Below, one piece after another: positions 1 to 11,453 of a stretch of DNA of 64,000 nucleotides. The stretch spans positions 1,612,001 through 1,676,000 of the forward strand of contig CM073202.1 of NCBI GenBank assembly GCA_037042915.1, written 5' to 3'. A program made the position numbers and the translations under genes. The stretch is from Auricularia sp. M13 (taxonomy: Eukaryota; Basidiomycota; Agaricomycetes; Auriculariales; Auriculariaceae). The first letter of the stretch is position 1; each line of letters begins with the position of its first letter. The notes beneath the pieces are model-generated. The model was not told the origin of the DNA. It made no database searches and saw only the letters and a program-made list of their open reading frames with translations.

Positions 1-555
1 TACAAATACACGCGTCCGTACAGGACGAGCACACACCAAGCATAAGCACTGAGCAGCCTCATGCTCGACGCCCCCAGAGGCCATCAGCGCCCCAGCACCT
101 CACTGCTACACAACAGTTGCACTCGTCCTCTCCGACACGCCGTCGGCGCCGAGTGTACCGCGTAGAGCGCGTACGCAACCGAAAAATCGGCCAGGCAGCG
201 CCGCAATGAACCTCAAGCCCCTGCATTGCGCCGTAAGCACGAATAGCGATGGCAGAACACATCCCGCGCACCGCGCGAGCCAACCGCTGATCCTCGTCGA
301 GAATGCGACAGGACCAGGCGCGAAATCAACGAACCCGGCCTCCGGCCCGCCGACGTCGGGGCCGACGTCGGGGCCGGAAATCAGACGCCCGGGCACAGCC
401 AAGCCGACTTCTCCGGGACAAACGCAAAAGCCTCCGGGCCCACAGGCACAGACCCTTGCGCCGACACATCCCTGGCAGCGCGAGGGCAGGAAAGCGAACC
501 CAACAAAATCGCCGGGCGACGGAGTATGCTACATAGTATAAGAGGACGCCCAAAA

Positions 556-747
556 CTACTGGAAACGCACCAGGCTGCAAACCGGGCACTCGCAGTAGAT
601 TATTGTGTCGTCCAGCGTACAGTTCTCCGGCGCGTCGCACTCAACGTCGATCCAGTAAGGCCGGTGCTTACAAGACTTGCACTGAGAGAGATGAGACAGC
701 GAGGGGACAACATAGGCCAACTCGCACCCCACACTGGCGAAACGTCT
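556..747 (-). CDS. Possible Cys-rich coding segment, unrecognised
   Basis: An open segment of about 64 codons ends at a TAG and reads as a plausible zinc-binding peptide, with the order CKSC, C, C, CECPVC (for example QCKSCKHRPYWIDVEC). It has no start of its own. It is preceded by a stop at 748-750, so it would have to be a terminal exon; a TATAAAAGG-like box lies on the same strand near 848-856, but no clean splice donor joins the two. I do not recognise the family. Confidence 0.25.
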   Translation of the reverse strand, partial: RRFASVGCELAYVVPSLSHLSQCKSCKHRPYWIDVECDAPENCTLDDTIIYCECPVCSLVRFQ

Positions 748-1133
748 CTACACTATAGGACGAGTGAGACGACGCAACGCCTAAACGAAGGGGAACGCAC
801 AGGACAGAATGACACATAGAGTCTACGCATTGGCCCTCTCACCCTCCTTTTATAGAGTGGTGCGACACGTCAACGGCCTTTTTCGACGATGAGAGCGTTC
901 CGCGCAAGACTTCCAGACCACGCTCCTCCGCCACCTTCCTCAGTTCCGCGGCAGGCGACTGAATGGAACAACACAGTTGAGACCAGCACACCCGACTGCT
1001 GAGGAACTGGAAGCTGTTGACTAGGAGGCGAACTGCTATCTCAGACGCCACCAGATCGTCGCAAAAGAACACACAGCAGGCAACCCAGTTTTGGCGGGAA
1101 CCGTCTGCACGCTTGTAAGGAGCCTGCACACCC

Positions 1134-1820
1134 ATGCTCGCCCCAGAGTCCTCCGCCTCGCTGAACAGCGTGCAGGAAAAACAGGCGGTGTTACCCTCGC
1201 ACTCGCCGTCCTCTCCCCACGCGCCAGAGCCGGGCGTCACGTGCATCGACCCGCGCTGGCTCATTCTGAGCACCATTACTCGAAACGGGCCCGGTCAAAG
1301 TGCAGGCGGGCAGACCGGCGTGCGGGAACGGACATCGCCAGCCGCAGGTGCGCAAGCCTGTACAAGGCCCGCAATCAGCTCAACCTTCCCAGAGCAACAA
1401 CTCACGACCGATCACGCGTCGCCAGCGCGACCCACGACTCCAGACGTGAGGCCTTCCAGGAAGCGCTCCGCATCGGTCAGGCCCGACCGCTCCAGCGACG
1501 AGCCCACTATCTCGCGCGAGTCGGCTCTGCAGGCGAAGAGGCCTGCTCCACCGAAGCTGTACGCCTTCGCCAACATCAACGACATTCTCAGAACGCCGGC
1601 GCAACGCGAGCACGCAGGAGCCGGGCGCGCACGTTTCAAGTGCCATGGAGGCTGCGAGAACTCGTGGGTCAAACGCGAGGGGAGAGACAGGCACTGGCGC
1701 TACTTCCCGCAGTGCGAGCGCCGTCACGTGGCCTTCATCGACGGGACGCCCCTTGTAGTAGAGTACAACCGCTCACTGTGGGCACGCGCCGCACGCGAAG
1801 GAGCGAGCACTCGAACTTAA
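1134..1820 (+). CDS. Unrecognised ORF with Cys/Trp-rich C-terminus
   Basis: The 228-codon frame is low-complexity Ser/Pro/Arg-rich at first, then ends in a compact segment (FKCHGGCENSWVKREGRD, HWRYFPQCERRHVAFIDG) that looks like a small folded zinc-type module with three Cys. No introns or promoter were identified. It could be an ORF0 of the LINE, an independent gene fragment or chance. Confidence 0.25.
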   Translation: MLAPESSASLNSVQEKQAVLPSHSPSSPHAPEPGVTCIDPRWLILSTITRNGPGQSAGGQTGVRERTSPAAGAQACTRPAISSTFPEQQLTTDHASPARPTTPDVRPSRKRSASVRPDRSSDEPTISRESALQAKRPAPPKLYAFANINDILRTPAQREHAGAGRARFKCHGGCENSWVKREGRDRHWRYFPQCERRHVAFIDGTPLVVEYNRSLWARAAREGASTRT

Positions 1821-2630
1821 TACACATATCACCGTTGTATCCCGCAGTGAACGGACACGTGGCAGTACCACGCCATTACAAATGCGCGCGATGCAACGAA
1901 GACACATGACAGTTTGACGCCTGGGCCCCACACGCGTCAGCATCGCGCCATTACGAACTCGCGAGATGCAATGACGACACGTGACAGCCATGCGCCTAGG
2001 GCCCCGCAACCAGGATGAGCTGCAGCATGTATCGAAGCGCCGGGCGTTTGGCCCTCCGGCGTCTGGCTCTCTGCAGCCGCCCCGCTTTCGTAATCTGCGC
2101 TCAAAACAGCTCTGTCAAACGCGCTTTCCCTGAGCATATCGGGGCCGAAACGGTGACAAACCACCTTTGACTAACCGGCCGGACCTGCTCTGCCAAGCCC
2201 GGAGAACAATTCCGGCCGGGATGATCCCAAATGATCGAATTAGAAGACTTAAACCGGCCGCTCCCCCACTGCAGCCGGCATTTTCTTTCTCTCCGCCCAA
2301 CATGCTCATCGTCGGGCCCTGGAGCGTCAACCAGGCCGCCTCCAACTATCCCAATCCGGACGGTGGGGCGTGCTTCTGGCGATCTCCCTCAGAGCCAGCG
2401 AGGACGCCCTGGCCACTGCTGCCGCCCCCGAGCCGTCGATGAGTCTTGCGTACTACACGTACGACGGGGATCATCTCGCGCTCCAGACGACCACCGAGAG
2501 CAGCGCTGCATGCCAGACAGGTCGCCAGCCTCACCGAGGACGGCCCTCTTAACGTGGGATCGCGCCCGTCGAGGACCCGTCCATCCCCTTCGCTTCATCA
2601 GCACACAGTCCCCGCTCGCCAGCTCGCACC

Positions 2631-5154
2631 GTGCCCATTTCCAAAACGTCGACCATGTCCAAAAGTACGGGCTCCTGCTGCATCGACAGCTGCGAAAAGC
2701 TGACGCAGCCAGACTCTTTCCGCGGCAACGAGAGCGACTACGCGCCGCCGCCCGCTCCCATTCTTCTTGATTTCGTGCTCCCGGCCATTGAAGCCACCAC
2801 CGGGGAGTCCATCACGCCCGCGTCGCCCCCGGGCTCAGGCCAGACGTCGTGCGAGACCTCTCCCTGCCGCCCGGCGACGGTCAGGAAGCTGGCCGAGATT
2901 GCCTCACCGGGCCGCGACCAGGCAGTGCAAAACGACCGCCGCGCTCGCCGCCAGGCGGAGGTCAACGACAACGAGGCCGAGAAAGTCCAGCAGCCCATCT
3001 TCTTGGCGCCGCGCCAGCAGTTGCTCCCCGCGGGCCTCACACAGCAGGTGCCGCGCGCCAACAACGCGAGCATTGCCCCGCGCCAGGCTGCACCCAAGAC
3101 TGTCCCCCGCCGCGGCTCGTACTCGGGCGCGGTCACTGCGGGCCCTGCAGTGACTAGCGATGTCCTGAGCAAGGTACGCCCGCTTAGACACACACGACGC
3201 GTGCGCTGACGATGCGCCAAGTTCACCTTCACCGCGGCACAGGCGGCAAGCGCGAAAATTCCTGCTACCATGGTGCCCAGCCGCACTGTGAGCATGTCCT
3301 ACACACGCGCACGCAGGGACTAACGAGCCTTAGAGCTCGGACATGTCGATCTCTGCTCCGGCAGATACTGCGCAGCTTCGCCAGCAACTGCAGACCGACG
3401 GCGCGGACTTCTTCAGGAAGGACGTCGACATCCCCTGCGACCCAGCCTCACCGTCTGCCGGGGCCGCCGCCCGCCGCCGCGGCTCGTCCTCGCGCCTCCA
3501 GGAATGGCGCGAGAAGAGCGCGATTACCTCTCGCGTGGACGCGGCCAGGACCCTGCCGGGCGCACTCCCACGCGCACGCTCCCACTCACGCCTCCGTTCC
3601 CCATCGAATGGACGTAGGCACTCACGCTCCCCCTCGTGGGTCCCCGGCCAGTCACGGCCACCGGGCACACTGCCCACCTCCGCCCATGTCCCGGTCCCGC
3701 CTGGGCTGCCTACACCGTCCGGCCCCGCGCCCTGTCCTCGCCCAACCGACCGGCGCGAGCCTGCGGCGGCCGCAGAGCAACACGAACCGCCCATCGATGT
3801 AGACGGAGACGTCCTCATGGATGGCGGGAACGACGACGACGACGACTTGTACGAGTACCCGGCGGCGCAGCCTCCGCCGGCGGACGTGGAGTCAGTCTAC
3901 TCTGATGACGACTCGGTGGCCGAGGACGCTGCCGAACCCGTCGAGGCCCCACTGCCGTACGTCCCGGCGGGCTACGAGGACGCCACCGTCTTCGTCAGTG
4001 CCTCGATGGACGCTTGGGCAATCGACGGCATGTTTGAAGACGAGCACCTTGTAGGGCTGCACCCGGACACTCGAGCCGCCTGGAACGCCTGCCCCGGGGC
4101 AAAGGTCATCATTCGCCTGCGGCACATCCACGGCGTCGAGGACATGTCGAAGGTCGACAACGCGATCATCAAGGCCTGCCTGCGCTCTGAGCTCGACGGC
4201 GCGGGCATCGGCGGCAAGCTCGCGCACGGGGACTCTGACCCGGACCACCCCACTGGCATTCACCCATACACGTTCCTCCTGCACGACATCACAAAGGCAG
4301 TGCGCAGGCTCATTCTGAGCTCGCGCTTCACCGTGTACGGCCGCTGCAACGTTATCACCTTTCGCTACCACCTCCACGCCGCGCCGTTCTATGGGACCGT
4401 CCACGGCTCGGACATGGACGACGAGGAGACTGAGGCCGCGTGCCGTCGTGACTGGTTCGCGAACCCGCTCATCTCGGGCATCTTTGACCGATACGCGCAG
4501 CTGCCCACACAGCTTGACCCGTTGCTAATCATCACCTCAAGCCACGCTGCGCTCCGCGCTGGGAGAGACGCAGACAAGCTGCGTCAGGCCTTCAAGGACT
4601 CGATCCGCGCCATCCCGCTCGAAATCAAAGTCAAGGAGCCGTTCCCGACAACGCTTACTCAATACAACGTGTACGCCGACGCCAGCTATCTCTCCGACGA
4701 GCTCTTCCGCGAGCTTCGCCGGCGCATCCGCAGCACGCCGCTCATGGACCCGTTCAAGGGCACCGGGCGGATGCTTGACCCAGGCTGGACATGCACCCAC
4801 TGTGGCGGCGTCTCGCACCCGAATGGATGCTGCAGGACCCTCGATGTCGTCGGCTGGCATCGCCTGCAACAACAGCCTGCGCACGCTGCCTCTACTCGCG
4901 GCAATGCGCTCAACATCGCGCGCGGGGCTCCGTCTGGCGGTGGCAGCGCGACGCGCGGCAACGCCACGCGCGCGGCGGGCGGCGGCGGCCAACGCGGTCG
5001 AGGACAAGGCCAAGGCGGCCGCGGCCGCGGAAACGGAGGAGGACGCGGCAACGGCGCTGGCCGCGGAGGCGGCGCAGGTCGCGGGGCGGCGCAGGTCGTG
5101 GCGGCAGCGCGGGTACGAGCACGCGGGCGCGGCGCCGCAAATCTCGGACTCTAA
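2631..5154 (+). CDS. LINE ORF1 (gag-like, zinc knuckle, RGG tail), apparently with two introns
   Basis: The main frame starts at the ATG at 3343 and encodes 603 aa. It has an acidic and Arg/Ser/Pro-rich N-terminus, a folded middle (about residues 190-450), one zinc knuckle of CX2CX4HX4C type (CTHCGGVSHPNGCC) near residue 480, and a Gly/Arg-rich tail with RG repeats, as expected for an RNA-binding LINE ORF1. Upstream, an open frame from 2631 (GTG; first ATG 2655) joins it in frame if two introns are removed: 3174-3221 (GTACGC, branch CTGAC, CAAG) and 3288-3333 (GTGAGC, branch CTAAC, TTAG). Each removes an in-frame stop. The longer protein is therefore likely, but the minimal 603-aa form is the safe call. 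Confidence 0.7.
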
Positions 5155-5490
5155 GGTGTCAAGCGGGGGCGCAACTTCGCGCTCCTCCTCGCCCAGCCTC
5201 GCCTCCCTCCCTCTCCCCCCCTACCATCTTCTTCCCCGCACCCTCTCTTTCCATGTCGCTCATTATGACCACCGTCGTATGCGCCCTCTCACCCGACTTC
5301 TCTGCCGCTGTCGACCGCGCTGTCCACACGCGATCCGCATGGTTGCGTTGCCGCTGTACTTAGTATGCTCGCAATGATACACTGGCCATGATACGCTCAG
5401 TGCACGGTGTGATTCCCATTTACTAACAGTCTGCCCTTCTTGTCAGTGTAGATGCAGACCTGAAGCTGTACATCGAGAACCTGAACCGGC

Positions 5491-7185
5491 ATGGATCCGA
5501 TGCACAGCACTGACCGGCTACGCACGAACCGTAAGTGAGTGCCCTGACTGCCCAAATATACTGGCCGCAAGGTGCAGGAAAGCTGTCAGGAAAGCGGTGG
5601 CTTATTTAGGCCTCGAACGACCCGCGCGGAGACGCTGAAGCCCGAGGGAAGTGCTGGATGCCCGGGCGTCCAGCACGGTACTGAACGGCATAGTTCGGCG
5701 CGCTGGCCGCTTGCCAGCTGTGCGGCTCGGGTGCACTGACCCGTGTCCGCGAGAACGACAGTGCAACCTATCTCAAATTTGAATAACCCCCCTCAGGAGA
5801 CAATTGACAGGCTTGGAATTACGAACCCCAGCGCCGGACCGGAGGAGTCATCTCCTGCCGCTCCTCTCAGGGAAGATGGCGCCGGGATTTTAGGCGGCAG
5901 GATGCCACCGCCCGGCACGAGCGCCTCCCCACTCGCCGCTGGCCCTGAAGGCTCCCGAACGGGCCAGCAGGGAGCGGGCGACGCGCCGAGGGCGTCGAAT
6001 AGTCTTGTGGCAACGCAAGAAAATGCGGCTACCGTACCGCAGACACACCAGTCCAGGGATTCGCACGATGCGACCCCGCCACGCACTCAGCAAGTGGCAA
6101 ATGGCGACGACGTGACCCCATCATGGGCACAGTCGGCGCCACGTTCTCTCCCGCACTCGGCGTCCCCATCGCCGTCGCCACCGGGGAGCACCTCTACCGT
6201 CTCACAGGACGGGACGAGTCAATCAGCGGGCTACCGATCCGTAAAGAACACCAAGGCGTACCTCAGAGTTGCCTCAGAAACCATGCGGGGCCGGGGTGCG
6301 CCCAAGATTGCGGGGAGCCTGAAATGGAAAAAGCTCGCCGATGATATTAGACGAGCGAAGATTGGGATCATCGCGGTACAGGAAACTCACCTTTCTCCGG
6401 AGCACATCGAGGAGATTAACCTCTTCTACGACCATTTACACGTTGAGAACTCGGCGCATCCGGAAAATGCAACCGGCGCGGGAGGTGTTGCGTTGATTTT
6501 CAACAAGAACTTAACAAACTACAAGACTGTAGTGTCGCACGAAATTATTCCCGGGCGAGCCATCGCTGCTACAATGGAATGGCACCGGGGCAAAACCCTA
6601 TCACTGTTGGCGGTGTATGCGCCGACTGACGCAAACGAGAATTATCAATTCTGGGGTAAAGTGAGACACAAACTTCGACGTCTTCCGCGCACTTTCCCCA
6701 GACCCGATGTACTGCTCGGAGATTTTAATTTCGTGGAGGACACTATAGACCGTTTCCCCGCGCACTCTGCTCGCATTGACGCTCCCGCATCTTTTGACTC
6801 CCTTAAATCATATATGAGGGTAATAGACGGCTGGCACAGCACCTTTCCTGACAAAATTGACTGGACTTGGTGGAATGCAGCGCAGACGACGCTCTCACGC
6901 ATAGACAGAATATACCTGTCCCGCCCTCTTCTGCGCGGAAGCAGGAACTGGAGCATAAATGTCTCGAACCTGACGGTCAACGACCATAACAGAGTTCAGG
7001 TCGAGCTGACGAGCCTAGACGCACCGGAGATTGGTCCTGGGCGCTGGACGATGAAAGAGTCGCTCACACGCGACACCAAATTCATGAACGCCGTGAACAA
7101 GCTAGGAAAAAATGCCCAGGATGAGCTCGGTCTCATTTCAGACTCCGGACGATCTGAGGATCGTAATGCGCAACTCACATGGTCC
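5491..7185 (+). CDS. LINE ORF2, part 1: APE-type endonuclease
   Basis: The continuous frame begins after a stop at 5737, with only a GTG (5743) before the first internal ATG (5902). A better start is ATG 5491, joined by an intron at 5531-5761 (GTAAGT donor, CTGAC branch, ACAG) that enters the frame exactly. Endonuclease motifs in order: IGIIAVQETHLS, GGVALIF, LLAVYAPTD, LLGDFNFV, LSRIDRIYLSR and NDHNRV (the usual SDH has N at its first position). The frame is open to the TCC at 7183-7185, which is the target duplication of the inserted element. It then reads through into that element to 7842, which is not native coding sequence. Confidence 0.8.
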
Positions 7186-8211
7186 CTGTTACGGTGCACG
7201 GCGATCTTGCCCATACGCCGCTTCCGTTGGATCTCTTTCGCCGCTTCACCCGCTCCGTCAGACCGATATACCCGTTCCGCATGCCTCTCCGGACCGCTGG
7301 CACCTCGGCTACCTTCTCTCGGCGTCACCGGACCCCTGTCAACCTCGGTCCTTGGATGCGACACGCTATTGCGATTGTTGTCGATCACCGCTGTGTTGGT
7401 TTCCAACCAGCGTGTAGCCGTTCGTCGGTCCGTCTCCTCGGCGTCACATTACGGCCTACACCTTCGGAGATGCCGCACACCACACCTCGGGTATTGCCCT
7501 GCATGGCCGGTGTGCGCTGGGAGTACAGGTGAAGCTGCAACGATCGTGCCGACATACATCCTTCACCCTCTGTCCCCTGGATGCTCAACTGCTCCGGCAC
7601 CTCGGACCTCGGCCGCCACACTCTCCTCGGTCCGCGTGCGGCATGGTCCATGGTCCGGAGGCTGTCCGGATGGAGTGGGAGTGTTGATTGTTGGGTGGTG
7701 CGCTCGTACCTCGCTCGCTGACGCGTTGCGCTCGCTGCTGCGCTCGCCATTGCGTCGGCGCCTTTCGCCCCTGGTGTCGGTGTGTGCATACATGCAAGGA
7801 CACCTCGGTCTATCTCGGATACCTGCCCGATACCCTCCATAGGCACGGACATCCTTTATCCCCTTCGTCCGGAGTCGTTCTGCGCCTTCGGCGCGACGCT
7901 TCACTCTTTCTTGACCCTCCCTTGACTCCCTTTACCCCCCATTGCTTCCACTGGCTCCCGATTACCCTCGGTAACTTCCCCGATGCCTTTCCCATCGCTT
8001 CCGGACCTCTCTTTGGTGTTGGTTGGCTTCCTTTGTTGTCCGGAGCGTTCGGATCCGATTTGCCTCCGATCGGACTATATGTACCGGCGATTGCCCTCAG
8101 ATGTACCCTAGGTTGGATCTGGTCTATTATGTGTTCGACCTTCCCCTCCTGAGTACCCTTCCTGGTCGGCTACGCCTCCTGGTCGGTGGTGTATGCAGCA
8201 CACCGTGACAG
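7186..8211. mobile_element. Non-autonomous TIR element inserted in LINE ORF2
   Basis: The ends are inverted: CTGTTACGGTG on the left and the complement of CTGTCACGGTG on the right (10 of 11 match). It is flanked by the direct repeat TCC (7183-7185 and 8212-8214). Removing the 1,026 bp plus one TCC (1,029 bp, a multiple of three) rejoins ORF2 as ...TWS-HFKEKV... without a stop. The interior is T/C-skewed, has several TCCGGA motifs (near 7288, 7656, 7666, 7868, 8000, 8039), and no ORF resembles a transposase. The superfamily is unassigned; 3-bp duplications occur with CACTA-like and PIF/Harbinger elements, but the terminal bases fit neither clearly. Confidence 0.8.
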
Positions 8212-8214
8212 TCC

Positions 8215-11003
8215 CATTTCAAAGAGAAAGTCATAGAATGTGCGCGGCAGCGCAGCAAAGATATGAGCTGCGCCCGGGACACGACACGCAAGAAAGCCGA
8301 ATCGGAGAGGGGCGAAGCTGCAGCAGAGCTCCTGTCCGCTGTCTCCGACGAAGCCAGAGATGAAGCTCGCGAGCGGCTCCGCAAGGCTGAGTTGGCACTG
8401 CACCACGCGCAAGACGCCGTGCACGAGCTCAATTTCGTACATCGCTCTACGAGAGCGTGGGCGATCGGAGAAACAATGCACAAAGGTTGGTTCAGTTGGA
8501 CCAAAGATAAATACCAAAGAGAAACTCTGCCACACCTTGAGCGCCCGGGTTCAGATCCGCCGACGTACGTCCAAGATTCGAAAGGAATGGCGGAACTCGC
8601 GGGAGCCTACCACCGCGATATTCAAGCCAAAGACCTGGATGTGGATGAGGCTGCCAGGGAAGATGCCATTCTACACACCCTGGAGCATGTGGGCGAAAAT
8701 GCCCGCGCTGCGGAGGACGCCGGCCTTTGCCGGAGCGTGTCCGAAGACGACATCACGGAGTCGCTGTTGGCAGCCAAAAACGGGTCGGCCGCTGGAGTGG
8801 ACGGCACCATTTACGAGCTCTGGAAAGCACTGCATCAGTGCCACTGCATGACCAGGGACAAAGACAACCCGTGGTTCAGTGTGGTCAAGCTCATGACGGC
8901 TGCGTTCCAGGATATGGAGATTCACGGGCTCGTCCCAGGGTCAGCATTTACAGAAGGATGGCTGTGCCCGCTGTACAAAAAGGGTGAGCGTAGCAAGATC
9001 GAAAACTATCGCCCAATCACGCTACTCAATACCGATTATAAGATCTATACCAAGGCGCTCGTGCTCAAGCTAGCACGTGCCGCTCCTCTACTCATACATG
9101 AGTCACAGGCGGGCTTCGTGCGAGGCCGCAGCATCGCGGACCATACCAAGATATCATCATTGATTCTGAACTATGCAGAGGTCATGGAAGAGAATGGCGC
9201 AATCATCGCGCTCGATCAGGAGAAAGCTTACGACCGCATACGGCATGACTACCTCCGTAGAGTACTCAAGGCCTTCGGCCTCCCAGATGCCTTTGTCAAA
9301 ACCGTACGGATGCTTTATGACAACGCATTCACGTCGGTTATGGTGAACGGCTTTATGAGCTCACGTTTCAAAGTCACGAGGGGGGTCCGCCAAGGCGACC
9401 CCCTCTCGTGCTTGCTATTCAACCTCGCCATTGAGCCCCTGTCAGCCATGCTAAGACGCTCGACGTTGAAGGGATATGAGATAGAGGGCCTAGAACACAA
9501 ACTTATAGCCACACTTTACGCAGACGATACGACGGTCTATCTCAACGAGGACGACTCATACCAGCTGTTGCTCGACATCCTGAACCGCTGGTGCCTAGCG
9601 GCAGGTGCGCGTTTTAACGTCACGAAAACAGAGATCATACCCTTAGGCACAATCGGGTACCGGGCAGAGCTGCTGGAATCACGCCGACTACATCCAGGCG
9701 ATGAGCCCATCCCAGAAGGGATAAGAATCGCGAGAGACGGCGAGCCGACGCGCATTCTGGGCACATGGCCTGGGAATGGTGTGGAAAACGCGAATGCGTG
9801 GTCGGTCATCACAGGCAGGATCCAGCTACAGCTAGACAAGTGGGAGAAAAAGAAACCCACCCTAAATGGCAGGGGCATCCTCTCGCAGGTTATCTGCGGC
9901 GGATACACGCAGTTCCTCACCGCGGCGCAGGGGATGCCGCGCGGGATCGAGAAGAAGCTGGATAAGATGGCCCTGAGCTTCTTCTGGAGCTCTACACGCA
10001 GGCATCCGATAAACATGAATACCCTCCGCAGCCCCAAGAACGAGGGCGGCGCAGGTCTCTTCCACGCTGAGGGAAGAAACGAGGCGCAATACTTAACATG
10101 GTTAAAAGCGTACTTATCACCGGATGAAGTGCGCCCGGCTTGGGCCTTCATAGCTGACCACGTGTTCCGTGCAGCGATTATAGGGAAAGATGCGCGTAGG
10201 GTCCCTCCAGCGGCGAGGCTCAACCCTTTCAGACAAGACTGGCACGCTAATAACAAGAAGCTGCTGTTCATGCTCAGACAAATAGTGCGCGTTGCTGAGA
10301 AATACCATCTGTGCATGGACGCCCCATATATCCCGGACGACATACGCGGCAGAATGGTCATCTGGGGCCATCCTGCGCTCACGAATGCGGTTGCACTACG
10401 AGGCAGCCGGCCACGCATGCGATGCATCAAGACCGCTCACGCGGTCGCAACAGTCGAAGACCTCGAAGAACTAGTCGAGCAGGACGAGCCGGACCACGAA
10501 GAAAACTCGGTATGCGATTGTGCAAATTGCGAGGATGATAGGTTCGAAGGTTGCGCGAAGCCGTACAAGTGTCAAGAGCTCGCGCGGGACATTCTCGGCG
10601 ACATCGCGCCGAAATGGAACCCGAGCACAGCCTGCCTGACCCCAGATAATAGCCTGTGGCAACTCTTTGAAGACCAGCGTCAAACGGCGATAATAGATGG
10701 CGAGCCGATCGTTTTCAACACCACGCTCGACCAAGGCGCGGATATTAGTCGGTATTTCCGCCTCTTCGTGAACACGATAGGCATGGCACCGAGAACGGCT
10801 GCGGAAGTGATGCGTGGAGATGCAGCGGAGCGGGAATATGCTCGTCCTGGGGAATCACCAATACAAGTCTTCCTCGGCGGCGCCGTTTTTCGCGCGAACA
10901 CAGCAGCCGCACGGGGAGGGTTCGCAGCGCACTTCCCTGATGGCGAAGTCGACGACGTCGTGGGCAGATGCCCAGGCAAATCGCATTCATACATTGGCAG
11001 TTT
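8215..11003 (+). CDS. LINE ORF2, part 2: reverse transcriptase and start of RNase H region
   Basis: This continues the endonuclease frame directly after the element's target duplication; no internal start is needed. RT landmarks: AGVDGTIYELWKAL, IENYRPITLLNTDYKIYTKA, ESQAGFVRGRSIADHT, IIALDQEKAYDRI (first catalytic Asp), RGVRQGDPLSCLLFN and the catalytic LYADDTTVYL near 9520. A Cys-rich insert CDCANCEDDRFEGC lies near 10520. The segment ends inside the RNase H-like region (GGFAAHFPDG), at the AGTTT duplication of the LTR element. The open frame continues to 11067 only because it reads into the LTR. Confidence 0.88.
10999..11003. repeat. Target-site duplication AGTTT, left copy
   Basis: Five bases immediately before the 5' LTR, repeated exactly after the 3' LTR at 17153-17157. 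Five base pairs is the usual length for Ty3/gypsy integrase. Confidence 0.9.
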
Positions 11004-11451
11004 TGTCAGGGTCCGGACCCCTTCTCCCCTTTCCATTACTCCTTTTCCCTTTCTGTTACCCGCCTGACCCTGTCTTAATACTGTTTGGTCTTTCTTTCTG
11101 GCATTCCGGCTCGATTACATAAGCCGGCGTTTGCCGACGCAAACGCCAGCTGGCGTTTGCGTCGGTAAACACCGGTGGCTGCGCACCATCAATCGGACGA
11201 TTCCACTTGTGTATATATATCTGATTGTTGGTAGCGGTGATCCCCAGTCTCGTTCTCTCAGGATCCCCGCTACCCAGGTATGCTTGTATATTCCCTGTTC
11301 TCAAATATATACTCAGGATCCCCGCTACCCAGCGCGCTTCCCCTCGGATCCGGACTGTTACCTCGGGTGGTGCTGGCCTCGCTCGCCTATTCCGACTTTC
11401 TCCGCTCGTCTCCGCTCTCTCGGCCGCGCGCTCCGCAGCGTCGCCCTGACA
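11004..11451 (+). repeat. 5' LTR
   Basis: 448 bp, reading as identical to the 3' LTR by eye. U3 contains a perfect 32-bp palindrome (11134-11165) and a TATA box (11212-11220). R probably begins near 11246. A 21-bp direct repeat occurs at 11257-11277 and 11312-11332. Confidence 0.95.
11212..11220 (+). promoter_or_regulatory. LTR TATA box
   Basis: TATATATAT lies 34 bp upstream of 11246, the first base of the sequence complementary to the PBS. That is the expected spacing if 11246 is the transcription start, as in Tf1-type self-priming elements. Confidence 0.7.
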
Positions 11452-11453
11452 GT

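Larger units (their letters stand above)
1..2630. other. C-rich region with no confident gene
   Basis: The plus strand is strongly C-rich, like the LINE ORF1 region that follows, so this may be LINE 5' sequence or older repeat DNA. I could not fix a 5' boundary for the LINE: no copy of the bases following its poly(A) tail (GAATCCATTG) is visible here. Two stretches look protein-like and are listed separately. The remaining open frames are short, overlap on all strands, and match nothing I recognise. Confidence 0.5.

Noticed and set aside
4537-5140. Long antisense ORFs opposite LINE ORF1
   Set aside because: They mirror the GC- and RG-repeat-rich ORF1 codons; no motif, start context or splice signals support them.
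7185-7842. C-terminal part of the 699-codon frame starting at 5743
   Set aside because: It is read-through into the inserted TIR element; the true continuation is at 8215.
11056-11304. 82-codon minus-strand ORF in the LTR, repeated identically at 16757-17005
   Set aside because: It repeats only because the LTRs are identical; no coding features.
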